Below, in pieces: positions 35,095 to 45,440 of a stretch of 64,000 nucleotides of DNA. Source of the DNA: Microbacterium hatanonis (GTDB taxonomy: Bacteria > Actinomycetota > Actinomycetes > Actinomycetales > Microbacteriaceae); NCBI RefSeq assembly GCF_008017415.1, contig NZ_VRSV01000001.1, positions 310,001-374,000 of the forward strand, given 5' to 3'. The first letter of the stretch is position 1, and the number at the start of each line of letters is the position of its first letter. The notes below the pieces were generated by a model. That model searched no databases and was not told the DNA's origin. It saw only the letters and a program-made list of their open reading frames with translations. The translations under genes and the position numbers were made by a program.

Positions 35095-36216
35095 GTGCTC
35101 AAGACCCCGCTCCTCGCGCGCCCGAACGCGCGGGGCATCCGCCTCGTCGCTCTCGCGATCGCCGGCTTCATCGCCCTCTCCTCCGGTGCCTCCACCGGCA
35201 TCGCCCTGGCTGCCGATGAGGCGCCCGCCGAAGACTCGATCGGTATCTCGGCCGCGCCGCTCAACGACGCGGATGCGGCGGGACGCACGCGATTCGATTA
35301 CCAGATGAGCCCCGGCCAGACGCTGGACGACACCTACGTCGTGTCGAACACGGGGACGACGGTGCAGACGTTCACGGTCTTCGCCACGGACGCCTTCAAC
35401 ACCGAGGAGGGGAGCTTCGGCCTCCTCGACACGGGCGTCGAGCCCTCCGACGCAGGGGCCTGGGTGCAGTTCTCCGGTGCGAAGAGCGTCGTCGTGGATC
35501 TCCAGCCCGGCGAGTCGGCCTCTCTTCCCTTCACGGTCGCCGCCCCCGCCGATGCGTCGCCGGGCGACCACGCCGCGGGGCTCGTCGTCTCGGTGCTCGC
35601 CGACGACGGGCAGGTCCTCGTCGACCGCCGCGTCGGAACGCGCCTCTACGTCCGGGTGCCCGGCGACCTGCAGCCGAACCTCACGGTGGCGGGCATGACC
35701 GCCTCCTACACCCCCTCGCTCAACCCGCTGGCCGGTGAGACGACGGTGACCTTCACCGTGCGCAACGCCGGAAACGTCGCCCTGTCCGGTGCTCTCAAGA
35801 CGGAGATCCGTGGTCCGTTCGGCATCGGCCTGTCCGCCCCCGTCGAACAGGACGTCGACGAGATGCTGCCCGGAAGCACCCGCACGATCACCACGACCGT
35901 CTCCGGCGTGGGTCAGTGGGTGTTCCTCAACCCCGTGGTGACTCTGTACCCGAGCGTCGATGAGACCGCGCTGAACCCCGGCCCGCTGACCAGCGTGACG
36001 CGCGACACGGTGCTCTTCGTCGTTCCGTGGGCACTGCTCGCGGTGGTCCTCGTCGGCCTGGTCGTCTGGGGCTGGATCTGGTTCAGCCGTCGTCGCAACG
36101 ACCGTCGAGCCGCCGCATGGGTGGAGTACACCGAGGCCGAAGCGCGCCGCAAGGCCGAGACCGAACGCGAGCCCGTGGGCGCCGGATCCACCGACTCGAA
36201 GCAGTCCGGGGCATGA
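35095..36216 (+). CDS. DUF916-type WxL-interacting membrane protein
   Basis: 373 residues, GTG 35095 with GGGGAG 7 nt upstream. After a signal segment the domain begins FDYQMSPGQTLDDTYVVSNT, the typical opening of DUF916 (WxL protein peptidoglycan-binding domain), with a second Ig-like region (LTVAGMTASYTPSLNPLAGETTVTFTVRNAGNVALSG). A membrane span (LFVVPWALLAVVLVGLVVWG) and a charged cytoplasmic tail end the protein. In Gram-positive WxL systems this class anchors WxL proteins to wall and membrane. First gene of the third, PHO-box-led block; overlaps the next gene by ATGA. Confidence 0.8.
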   Translation: MLKTPLLARPNARGIRLVALAIAGFIALSSGASTGIALAADEAPAEDSIGISAAPLNDADAAGRTRFDYQMSPGQTLDDTYVVSNTGTTVQTFTVFATDAFNTEEGSFGLLDTGVEPSDAGAWVQFSGAKSVVVDLQPGESASLPFTVAAPADASPGDHAAGLVVSVLADDGQVLVDRRVGTRLYVRVPGDLQPNLTVAGMTASYTPSLNPLAGETTVTFTVRNAGNVALSGALKTEIRGPFGIGLSAPVEQDVDEMLPGSTRTITTTVSGVGQWVFLNPVVTLYPSVDETALNPGPLTSVTRDTVLFVVPWALLAVVLVGLVVWGWIWFSRRRNDRRAAAWVEYTEAEARRKAETEREPVGAGSTDSKQSGA

Positions 36217-37052
36217 CCGTGGACACCGTGCCGTTGCGGCGGCGTCGCGTGGGCGGCATCGGTGCGATCGTGCTCATCACGGCCGCGCTGTGGGCCGGGT
36301 CGGCGGCCGGGGCCACCGCAGCATCCGCCTCCATCCCCACGGCGACGGCTGCCACGACCTGCGTGGCGTCCCCGTCTCCGGCGCCGGCCTCGGGCATCGA
36401 CATGACGGCCACCGTGGTCGGTCCGGGTGCGCCCGACTGCAGCCCTCCGGTGCCCAGCTCCGGAGGTACGTCGTCCGGCGCCGGTGGCTCCGGGGGATCC
36501 GGACGCGGCGCCTCGACCGGGTCCGCGTCGAACGGCGCTCCGGCCACCGACGTGGCGCCGACCGTGAGCACGACGTCACCGACCGGCGACGAGGTCGATC
36601 TCGGGGGCGTCTTGAACGTCGGGGGCCTCTCGAGCGCCCCGGTCCTCTCGATGAACCCGTTCGGCGGCGACCTCCAGGTGTGGTTCACGGTGCGCAACGT
36701 GTCGAGCTCCACGATCGAGGCCACCGCGGATTTCTGGATGGAGGGACTGCTCGGCAATCGCATCTCGGCGGTCGACGACCTCGTCATCGCGGATCTCAAA
36801 CCGGGCGAGACGCGCACGGTCAGCGCCGAGCTCCCGGGGGTGGGGCAGTGGACGGTTCTCACCGCGCACGCACGCCTCGAGCCCCCCGCGGAAGTGGGCG
36901 GCACCGAGCTCTCGCCGCTCACCCGCGACGCGACGGTCTTCGTCCTTCCCTGGTTGTTCGTCCTGATCGTCGCCGCGGGCCTCGGCGCCTGGGCGATCGC
37001 TTACGTCCTTCGCCGCCGCGACGTGGGCGTCCCGATGGGGGTGCCCGCATGA
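36213..37052 (+). CDS. Secreted membrane-anchored protein related to the DUF916 C-terminal half
   Basis: 279 residues, ATG 36213 coupled by ATGA on both sides. A signal segment and a Gly/Ser/Pro-rich linker (to about residue 125) precede an Ig-like domain (LQVWFTVRNVSSSTIEATADFW ... ETRTVSAELPGVGQWTVLT) that parallels the second domain of the preceding protein (GVGQWVFLN), then one membrane span (FVLPWLFVLIVAAGLGAWAI) and a short basic tail. It appears to be a half-size paralogue without the first DUF916 domain. Two Cys (TTCVASP, APDCSPP) could form a disulfide near the membrane-distal end. Function unknown. Confidence 0.7.
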   Translation: MTVDTVPLRRRRVGGIGAIVLITAALWAGSAAGATAASASIPTATAATTCVASPSPAPASGIDMTATVVGPGAPDCSPPVPSSGGTSSGAGGSGGSGRGASTGSASNGAPATDVAPTVSTTSPTGDEVDLGGVLNVGGLSSAPVLSMNPFGGDLQVWFTVRNVSSSTIEATADFWMEGLLGNRISAVDDLVIADLKPGETRTVSAELPGVGQWTVLTAHARLEPPAEVGGTELSPLTRDATVFVLPWLFVLIVAAGLGAWAIAYVLRRRDVGVPMGVPA

Positions 37053-38041
37053 CCGTCCTCGAGGCGCCCCCCGGGGCCGTTCCGACCCCCGAGCCCGCGG
37101 CTGCCGCGATGCGCGGCGGCCGCCCTCCGCGACCGCCCCGGACGCCGCCGCCCCCGCGCCGCCCGCCGCAGCCGAAGCGGGCACGTCCCCCGCTCACGCG
37201 TGGCGAGGCCATCGCACGGAGCATCGCCGCGACGCTCGCGGTCATGCTGATGATGTTCGTGCTCAACCTCACGGTCTTCAGCCACCTGCAGCACCTCGTC
37301 TCGCAGCAGCGACTCTCGGACGAGTTCCGCGCGCAGCTCTCCGCGGGAACCGCGCCGGTGAGCGAGGGGGACTTCGAGAACGTCCTGCTCCCGGATGGGG
37401 CGCCTCTCGGCATCCTCGAGATCCCGAGCCTCGGCATGTACGAGGTCATCGTCGAGGGCACGTCGTCGGCCGAGACCGCGACGGGCCTCGGGCACCAGCG
37501 CGACACAGTGCTGCCCGGCCAGGTCGGTGTGAGCAAGATCGCCGGGCGCGCTGCCGCCTACGGCGGTCCGTTCTCGGGCATCGCCTCCCTGAGCCCGGGC
37601 GATGAGATCTCGGTGCGCACGGGCCAGGGCCTGCACCTGTTCGAGGTCACGGGGCTGCGCTATGCGGGGGACCCCACTCCGCCGAACCCCCTGCGCGGGG
37701 AGAGCCGCCTGATCCTGATGACCGCGCGGGGGGCGCCGTACCTCCCCGCCGGTGTCGCCTACGTCGACGCGCGCCTCGTCTCCGAGGCGCAGGCCTCCGG
37801 TGCCCGCCAGACGACGCCGGTCACCCTGCCGCCCGAGGCGAAGCCGATGGCGACGGACACCACCACCGTGTGGGCGCTGGTGTTCGCGCTGCAGTTCCTC
37901 ATCGTCGTCGAGATCGCCGCGGTGTGGGCGTTCCGCCGTTTCGGGCAGCAGCGCACCTGGATCGTGTTCGTGCCGGTCCTCCTCCTCGCCGGATTCCTCG
38001 TGGCCGATCAGACCACCCGGCTTCTTCCCAACTTGCTCTGA
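37049..38041 (+). CDS. Sortase-fold membrane protein lacking catalytic residues
   Basis: 330 residues, ATG 37049 overlapping the previous stop. A Pro-rich cytoplasmic start and one membrane segment ([19 protein letters not shown]) precede a class-E/A-like sortase barrel ([63 protein letters not shown]). In active sortases the sequence would read AGH and TC; here it is AGR (Arg167) and TAR (Ala226), and no catalytic Arg follows in the expected place. Two further membrane segments end the protein ([32 protein letters not shown]). So it cannot act as a transpeptidase by the known mechanism and is probably a structural or binding subunit of the surface complex. Confidence 0.75.
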   Translation: MTVLEAPPGAVPTPEPAAAAMRGGRPPRPPRTPPPPRRPPQPKRARPPLTRGEAIARSIAATLAVMLMMFVLNLTVFSHLQHLVSQQRLSDEFRAQLSAGTAPVSEGDFENVLLPDGAPLGILEIPSLGMYEVIVEGTSSAETATGLGHQRDTVLPGQVGVSKIAGRAAAYGGPFSGIASLSPGDEISVRTGQGLHLFEVTGLRYAGDPTPPNPLRGESRLILMTARGAPYLPAGVAYVDARLVSEAQASGARQTTPVTLPPEAKPMATDTTTVWALVFALQFLIVVEIAAVWAFRRFGQQRTWIVFVPVLLLAGFLVADQTTRLLPNLL

Positions 38042-38064
38042 CCACCCCGAAGGAAGCCGTCACC

Positions 38065-39009
38065 ATGTCCGACGACATCACGACCGTCATCGATTCGGCG
38101 CCCGAGTCGCGCCGGAGCGAGTCCGCCCGCCTGCGCCGCGACCAGGCCGGCTACGCTCCCGCGCCGTCGACGCCGAACTACCCGTCGGCGCCCCTGCCGA
38201 CGGCCGTGGCCGCGCCCGTCCTGCCGTCCGAGCCCCTCGCCTCGCTCGACGCTCGCAACATCACCGCGTGGTTCGGCGACCACCAGGTGCTCGACCGGGT
38301 GTCGCTCACGATGCCCGCGGGCGTCGTCACCGCGCTCATCGGGCCCTCCGGATGCGGCAAGTCCACCTTCCTGCGCATCCTCAACCGCATGCACGAGCTC
38401 GTGCCGTCGGCCTCGCTCGCCGGCGAGGTGCTGCTCGACGGCGTCGACATCTACGACTCCGGCCGCAAGCTCACCGAGGCGCGGCGCGACATCGGGATGG
38501 TGTTCCAGAAGCCGAACCCGTTCCCGGCGATGTCGATCTACGACAACGTCATCGCCGGGCTGAAGCTCACCGGTGTGCGGGCCTCGCGCGACGAGAAGGA
38601 CTACCTCGTCGAGCGCTCGCTGACCAGTGCAGGACTGTGGAAAGAGGTCAAGGACCGCCTGCGCGCGCCCGGTGGCGGCCTCTCGGGCGGCCAGCAGCAG
38701 CGTCTCTGCATCGCGCGATCGCTCGCGATCAAGCCGAAGGTGCTGCTGATGGACGAGCCCTGTTCGGCGCTCGACCCCACCTCGACGCGCGTCATCGAGG
38801 AGACGATGGGCGAGCTGCAGAAAGAGGTGACGATCGTGATCGTCACCCACAACATGCAGCAGGCGCAGCGCGTGTCGCAGCAGTGCGCGTTCTTCCTCGC
38901 CTCGCAGGGGCAGCCGGGACACATCGTCGAGCACGGCGACACCGAGGCGATGTTCGGTGCCCCGATCGACCCTCGCACCTACGACTACGTCAACGGCCGC
39001 TTCGGGTAG
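38065..39009 (+). CDS. pstB: Phosphate ABC transporter ATPase PstB
   Basis: 314 residues, ATG 38065 with AAGGAAG upstream. Walker [11 protein letters not shown]-loop [16 protein letters not shown], signature [16 protein letters not shown], Walker B LLMDEP and the switch His in [12 protein letters not shown] are intact. About 60 extra N-terminal residues are present. It powers PstC-PstA but is separated from them by seven genes, closing the locus. No phoU follows. Converges on thrE. Confidence 0.96.
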   Translation: MSDDITTVIDSAPESRRSESARLRRDQAGYAPAPSTPNYPSAPLPTAVAAPVLPSEPLASLDARNITAWFGDHQVLDRVSLTMPAGVVTALIGPSGCGKSTFLRILNRMHELVPSASLAGEVLLDGVDIYDSGRKLTEARRDIGMVFQKPNPFPAMSIYDNVIAGLKLTGVRASRDEKDYLVERSLTSAGLWKEVKDRLRAPGGGLSGGQQQRLCIARSLAIKPKVLLMDEPCSALDPTSTRVIEETMGELQKEVTIVIVTHNMQQAQRVSQQCAFFLASQGQPGHIVEHGDTEAMFGAPIDPRTYDYVNGRFG

Positions 39010-39034
39010 GGGCCGCCGGAGGCGCGACCGCGCA

Positions 39035-39056
39035 GCATCCGCTCATCGGCGGATGC
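39035..39056. terminator. Bidirectional hairpin between pstB and thrE
   Basis: GCATCCGC / GCGGATGC, 8-bp perfect arms with a 6-nt loop, located in the 33-bp convergent gap and running into the thrE stop. It includes one copy of the GCAGCATCC nonamer. No U-tract. Confidence 0.45.
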
Positions 39057-40440
39057 GCGCGCGCGTGCGGGTGACGCTGCGCAGCGTGGCGCGCACCGGC
39101 GCGCCGATGTAGAGGCCGAGCGAGGCGCCGACGGCCAGGCTCACCCCGATGATTCCCGCGCCCACCAAGGTGGTGAGACCGGTGAAGAGCTCCGCGGTGT
39201 TCTCGCCGGATTCCACGACGCCGAGGAGCCCCCGGAAGACCGCGGCTCCGGGCACCATCGGCAGGATCGCGGCGGTCGTGATCGCGACCGACGGCACATG
39301 CAGGCGATAGGCGACGACGACCCCCACGAAGCTCCCGACGAAGGCGCCGACGCCGCTGGCGGCGGCCGTGTCGAATCCGACGGCGGATGCGGCGACGTAG
39401 CCGAACCACGCGAGCAGACTCAGCAGCGCGCTGACGACGATGATGCGGCTGCGCGCGCCGTTGAACACGGCCACCGCGATCGCGATGAGGGCGGCGCCGG
39501 CGAACTGCAGGCCCACCGGCCCGAGGGGGAGGGCCATGCTCGGCGGTGCCATGCCGAAGCCGATGACCCGGGCGGTCTCCAGGCCGGCGAGGATGCCGAT
39601 CACGACGCCCAGGGTCTGGGTGATGAGTTCGAGGATGCGCCCGGTCGCCGTGAGGGCGAAGCCGTCGATGGCATCCTGGGCGGCGCCGACGACCGTGAGA
39701 CCCGCGAGCATCAGCACGATCCCCGAGGCGACGATCACCGAGGGACGGATCGATTGCGCCGTCTCCCACCCCGTCGTGGAGAGGAGCGGCGACAGCGCGG
39801 CGAACAGCGTCAACACGAACGCGCCGGCGATCTGGCTGAAGAAGAACGGAACCTTCGCCCGCGCGAGGCCGAACTGCGTGAGGGCGGCGAGGGCGGCGGC
39901 GGCGAAGGCGAGCAGGATGAGCAGCCAGTTCGCCCCGAACATCACCGCGACGCCGACGGCGAGCAGCGCCTGCGCGAGGATCACCACGGGCGGGCGGTAG
40001 CGGAACGGCGTGCGGCGGATCTCGCGGTACTGCGCGACGGCGCCGTCGAGGGAGAGACCTCCGTCGATCTCGGCCACGAGGGCCTGCAGACGCAGCAGCC
40101 GTTCGTGGTCGGGTGCGGAGCCGCGGACGACGCGCATCAGCGTCAGCGGCTGCGCGGCGTCGCTGCGGTGGTGGGCGACGGTGATCGAGTTGTACGTGAC
40201 GTCGACGTGCACCGGATCGAGACCGTACACGGCGCTGACCCGCACGATCGTCAGCGTCGTGTCGCTCGCCGTCGCACCGGAGACCAGCATCGACTCGCCG
40301 ATGCGGATCGCGAGATCGAGGATGCGCACGCCCAGGGCGTCGTCGATGATCGGGAGCACGGCGGTCATCTGCGCGTCGGACGGATCGGAGCGGACCAGCC
40401 CGGTCAGAGAGGAGAGGAGTCCTCGGCGTCGTTGCTGCAC
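39043..40440 (-). CDS. thrE: Threonine/serine exporter, ThrE family
   Basis: 465 residues from GTG 40440, chosen because GGAG lies 6 nt upstream; the longer frame enters promoter sequence. The N-terminal soluble half (about 1-150; [23 protein letters not shown]) carries the ThrE catalytic-like region and the rest has about ten membrane segments, with the second half resembling the ThrE_2 family ([22 protein letters not shown]). It exports Thr and Ser using the proton gradient. It is divergent from lysC, the first enzyme of the pathway that makes threonine. Confidence 0.9.
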   Translation of the reverse strand: MQQRRRGLLSSLTGLVRSDPSDAQMTAVLPIIDDALGVRILDLAIRIGESMLVSGATASDTTLTIVRVSAVYGLDPVHVDVTYNSITVAHHRSDAAQPLTLMRVVRGSAPDHERLLRLQALVAEIDGGLSLDGAVAQYREIRRTPFRYRPPVVILAQALLAVGVAVMFGANWLLILLAFAAAALAALTQFGLARAKVPFFFSQIAGAFVLTLFAALSPLLSTTGWETAQSIRPSVIVASGIVLMLAGLTVVGAAQDAIDGFALTATGRILELITQTLGVVIGILAGLETARVIGFGMAPPSMALPLGPVGLQFAGAALIAIAVAVFNGARSRIIVVSALLSLLAWFGYVAASAVGFDTAAASGVGAFVGSFVGVVVAYRLHVPSVAITTAAILPMVPGAAVFRGLLGVVESGENTAELFTGLTTLVGAGIIGVSLAVGASLGLYIGAPVRATLRSVTRTRARIRR

Positions 40441-40576
40441 GTGGATCTCCGCTCGTCGGGTGGGCGCTGCGCATTCATCGGCCTCACGAGCGCCGCCGCT
40501 CCTCGAGTCTACGAGCCGGATACGACCCCGAACCGGTCGCTCCCGACACATGGCGGGCACGGCATCCGGGGCTCCC

Positions 40577-40582
40577 TAGAAT
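40577..40582 (+). promoter_or_regulatory. -10 element of lysC
   Basis: TAGAAT lies 47 bp before the lysC ATG; the implied leader is about 40 nt. asd has an identical TAGAAT at 48674, consistent with two separately expressed genes now that they are no longer adjacent. Confidence 0.5.
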
Positions 40583-40629
40583 GGCGGGGTGGGCGCAGCA
40601 TCCGCCCGTTCGTTCCCGGGAGTTCCCTC

Positions 40630-41916
40630 ATGGCGCTGATCGTCCAGAAGTACGGCGGATCCTCCGTCGCCGACGCCGAGAGCATCAAGCGCGTCGCCAA
40701 GCGCATCGTCGACGCCCGCCGCGCCGGGCACGAGGTCGTCGTCGCGGTGAGCGCCATGGGCGACACCACCGACGAACTGCTCGACCTCGCCCAGCAGGTG
40801 GCCCCGATCCCCGCCCCCCGCGAGCTCGACATGCTGCTCTCCAGCGGAGAGCGCATCTCCATGGCGCTGCTGGCGATGGCCATCCACTCGATGGGCTTTG
40901 AGGCGCGCTCGTTCACGGGCAGCCAGGCCGGCATGATCACCGACGCGACGCACGGCGCCGCCCGCATCGTCGACGTCACCCCGATCCGGCTGCGCGAGGC
41001 GCTCGACGAGGGCGCGATCGTCATCGTCGCCGGCTTCCAGGGCTTCAACCGCGACACCCGCGACATCACGACGCTCGGCCGAGGCGGCTCCGACACCACC
41101 GCCGTCGCGCTCGCCGCGGCCCTCAATGCCGACGTGTGCGAGATCTACAGCGACGTCGACGGCATCTTCACCGCCGATCCGCGCGTCGTACCGAAGGCCC
41201 GCAAGCTCTCCCGCGTCTCGAGCGAAGAGATGCTCGAGCTCGCCGCCAACGGCGCCAAGGTCCTCTATATCCGCGCCGTGGAATACGCCCGCCGTCACGG
41301 CGTGCTGATCCACGCCCGATCCACGTTCAGCTCGAGCGAGGGCACCTGGGTGCTCGACCGTTCGCGCCACCACGAACTCGTCCCCGAGGGAGAAGAGATG
41401 GAAGAGCCCATCGTCGCCGGTGTCGCCACCGACCTGAGCCAGGCCAAGATCACCGTCGTCGGTGTGCCCGACGTTCCCGGCAAGGCGGCCGACATCTTCA
41501 AGATCGTCGCGAAGTCGGGTGCGAACGTCGACATGATCGTGCAGAACGTGTCGGCGGCGGCGACCAGCCGCACCGACATCTCGTTCACCCTGCCGAAGAC
41601 CGACGCGACGACCGCCCTCAAGGCTCTCGCCGCCGAGCAGTCGGAGGTCGGGTTCGAGAACCTCGTCCACGACGACCAGATCGGCAAGCTCTCGGTCGTC
41701 GGTGCGGGCATGCGCACCCACTCGGGCGTCTCGGCGACGCTCTTCGAGGCGCTGAGTCTCACCGGCGTGAACATCGAGATGATCTCGACCTCCGAGATCC
41801 GCATCTCGGTCGTGCTGCGCGGCGACGACCTCGCCGAGGCCGCGCGCGTCGTGCACACGGCCTACGGGCTCGACGGCGACACCGACGCCACGGTGCACGC
41901 CGGCACCGGCCGCTGA
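40630..41916 (+). CDS. lysC: Aspartate kinase, alpha subunit
   Basis: 428 residues. The kinase domain starts [19 protein letters not shown] and includes [24 protein letters not shown]; two ACT domains in the last ~165 residues ([45 protein letters not shown]) carry feedback regulation by lysine/threonine. It phosphorylates aspartate, the entry to Lys, Thr, Met and diaminopimelate. An internal start (41398) yields the ACT-only beta subunit. In actinobacteria asd normally follows directly; here 6.8 kb intervene. Confidence 0.97.
   Translation: MALIVQKYGGSSVADAESIKRVAKRIVDARRAGHEVVVAVSAMGDTTDELLDLAQQVAPIPAPRELDMLLSSGERISMALLAMAIHSMGFEARSFTGSQAGMITDATHGAARIVDVTPIRLREALDEGAIVIVAGFQGFNRDTRDITTLGRGGSDTTAVALAAALNADVCEIYSDVDGIFTADPRVVPKARKLSRVSSEEMLELAANGAKVLYIRAVEYARRHGVLIHARSTFSSSEGTWVLDRSRHHELVPEGEEMEEPIVAGVATDLSQAKITVVGVPDVPGKAADIFKIVAKSGANVDMIVQNVSAAATSRTDISFTLPKTDATTALKALAAEQSEVGFENLVHDDQIGKLSVVGAGMRTHSGVSATLFEALSLTGVNIEMISTSEIRISVVLRGDDLAEAARVVHTAYGLDGDTDATVHAGTGR
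41398..41916 (+). CDS. lysC: Aspartate kinase beta subunit from an in-frame internal start
   Basis: The ATG at 41398 opens [20 protein letters not shown] and gives 172 residues covering the two ACT domains. A purine-rich GAGGGAGAAGAG stands directly before it as a ribosome-binding site. This corresponds to the known Corynebacterium lysC arrangement, where alpha and beta subunits come from one gene in one frame and assemble as a heterotetramer. Translation here is inferred from that precedent and the site. Confidence 0.7.
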   Translation: MEEPIVAGVATDLSQAKITVVGVPDVPGKAADIFKIVAKSGANVDMIVQNVSAAATSRTDISFTLPKTDATTALKALAAEQSEVGFENLVHDDQIGKLSVVGAGMRTHSGVSATLFEALSLTGVNIEMISTSEIRISVVLRGDDLAEAARVVHTAYGLDGDTDATVHAGTGR

Positions 41917-41940
41917 CGCCGCATCCCGGCTTGCCGGCGT

Positions 41941-42016
41941 AGGAGAAGGGACCGGCGTAGGCCGATCCGCCTGAAATCCTCCTACGCTCGGCGCATCTCC
42001 TACGCCCGCGACGGGC
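41941..42016. repeat. 76-bp palindromic repeat, family 1, copy 1
   Basis: Near-palindrome: left arm GTAGGAGAAGGGACCGGCG, right arm of matching complement ending GCGCATCTCCTAC, around ATCCGCCTGAAATCC. It fills the gap between the convergent lysC and the ABC ATPase gene and could act as a hairpin terminator for both. A copy of equal length with about 13 differences is at 48578-48653, in the same orientation, on the other side of the transporter operon. Confidence 0.85.
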
Positions 42017-43623
<1,607 letters not shown>

Positions 43624-43627
<4 letters not shown>

Positions 43628-44421
43628 CGGGTTCCTCCGATCGAGCGCGACACCTGGTTGACCGAGAGCACGATCGCGAGGATCACGGCACCCGGGAGCA
43701 GGCTGAGCCACGGTGCGGTGGCGACGAAGTCGCGGCCCGCCGAGACGAGCGCGCCCCACTCGGGCGCGGGAGGCTGCGCGCCGAAGCCGAGGAAGCTCAG
43801 CGCCGACACCGACAGGATGGCCAGCGCCAGTTCGAGCGCCGCCATCGCGATGATCGGACGAGCGGCGTTGGGGAGCACGTGACGCACCAGGATCGCGGGG
43901 CCGCGAACGCCGAGCGTGCGCGCGGCCTCGATGTACTCCTCGCCGCGCACGCGCAGCACCTGCGAGCGCATCACGCGGGCGAAGGAGCCGGCGGTGCCCA
44001 GACCCACCCCGAGCGCGATGGACAGCGGACCGAAGCCGAGCGAGGCGACGACGATGAGGGCCAGCAGGATCCCGGGGATGGCGATGAGCACGTCGACGAA
44101 CCGCATGGCGACGAAGTCGACGGCTCCGCCGACGTATCCGGTGACGAGGCCGATGATCGATCCGACCACCACACCGCCCACGACGGCCAGCCCCGCGGCG
44201 AACAGCGACAGACGTGCGCCGTAGATCACCCGCGAGAAGACGTCGCGAGCAAGGTGGTCGGTGCCGAAGAGGTGCTCCGGCGAGGGAGGCGCGAGCCGCG
44301 CCGTGCCGACGGAGTCGAACGGGTCGTAGGGGGCGAGCAGCTCGGGTGCGATCAGGGCGGCGGCCGTGAGCGCCAGTACGAGGATCGCCAGCACGAGGGC
44401 GGGTTTGCGCAGGACGGTCAT
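43624..44421 (-). CDS. Peptide ABC transporter permease, DppC type
   Basis: 265 residues. About five or six membrane segments, the N-terminal PPSPEHLFGTDHLARDVFSRVIYGAR motif typical of DppC/OppC, and the EAA loop EYIEAARTLGVRGPAILVRHVLPNA. ATGA overlaps at both ends. With the DppB-type permease it forms the membrane channel of the transporter. Confidence 0.94.
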
Positions 44422-45440
44422 CGGGTCGCTCCCTTCCGGCCGACGAGCCGCGTACGCGTGCGCGGATCGATCACGCCGTACAGGCCGTCGACCACGAGCG
44501 TGACGACGGCGTAGACGAGGGCGACGACGATCACGACCCCCATCACGACGTTGATGTCGCGGGCCAGCACCGCGTCGACGGTGAGGCGGCCGATGCCGTC
44601 CCGGGAGAAGACGGTCTCCACGACCGCGGTGCCGCCGGCGAGATAGCCGATCTGCAGGCCGATGATCGTGATGGAGGGGAGGAGCGCGTTGCGCAACACG
44701 TGACGGACGACGACCGTGCGCTGGGCGAGACCCTTGGCGTTCGCGGTGAACACGAACGGGCTCGCCCCCGCGTCGAAGACGGCTGCGGAGAAGACCTGGA
44801 AGAAGATGGCGGCGGTCGGCAGCGCGAGTGTGATCCCGGGGAGCACGATGCTGGGGAACCCGTTGGTTCCGGATGCGGGGAACCAGCCGAGCCCGAACGA
44901 GAAGACGGTGATGAGCACGAGCCCGCTGAGGAAGGCGGGGATCGCGATCCCGAGCGGGGGGATCTGCGCGACCACGTCGCGCATCCACGCCGGTCGGGCG
45001 ACGTACGCCCACACGGTGAACGCGAGGGCGATGAGGAAGCCGAGCACGAGCGCGAACAGTGCGACGGCGATCGTGTGCGGGAAGGCGCGCCCGATCATGT
45101 CGCCGACGGGCTGGCCGGTCGCGATGGAGGTGCCGAAATCTCCGCGCACGAGCGCGAAGAGGTTCGAGAAGTACTGCTGCCAGAGCGGACCGTCGAAGCC
45201 GTAGCGTGCGCGGAGCGCGTCGAGCTCGGCGGGATCGGTCGATGTCGCGTCGCCCCCTCGCAGGGAGAGGGCGGCGAGCACCGGGTCGCCGGGCAGCGCG
45301 TGGATCAGCAGGAAGGCGACCGTGTAGGTCGCCCAGACCACGAAGAGGCACTGCAGGATCTTCGGGATCAGGAAGCGCGCGACGGACGCCGCCCTGCTTC
45401 CTCCGTCCGCTGACGCCACGCGCTGCACCGGCTGTGTCAT
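44418..45440 (-). CDS. Peptide ABC transporter permease, DppB type
   Basis: 340 residues with six membrane segments; ILQCLFVVWATYTVAFLLIHALPGDPV at the start and EAA-like loop AKGLAQRTVVVRHVLRNALLPS mark the DppB/OppB class. Its ATG shares one base with the stop of the binding-protein gene (TGATG). A 20-residue charged N-terminus precedes the first span. Confidence 0.94.
   Translation of the reverse strand: MTQPVQRVASADGGSRAASVARFLIPKILQCLFVVWATYTVAFLLIHALPGDPVLAALSLRGGDATSTDPAELDALRARYGFDGPLWQQYFSNLFALVRGDFGTSIATGQPVGDMIGRAFPHTIAVALFALVLGFLIALAFTVWAYVARPAWMRDVVAQIPPLGIAIPAFLSGLVLITVFSFGLGWFPASGTNGFPSIVLPGITLALPTAAIFFQVFSAAVFDAGASPFVFTANAKGLAQRTVVVRHVLRNALLPSITIIGLQIGYLAGGTAVVETVFSRDGIGRLTVDAVLARDINVVMGVVIVVALVYAVVTLVVDGLYGVIDPRTRTRLVGRKGATR

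Noticed and set aside
37049..38041. Assignment as an active sortase for the LPATG and LAATG proteins.
   Set aside because: The His and Cys of the active site are replaced by Arg167 and Ala226.
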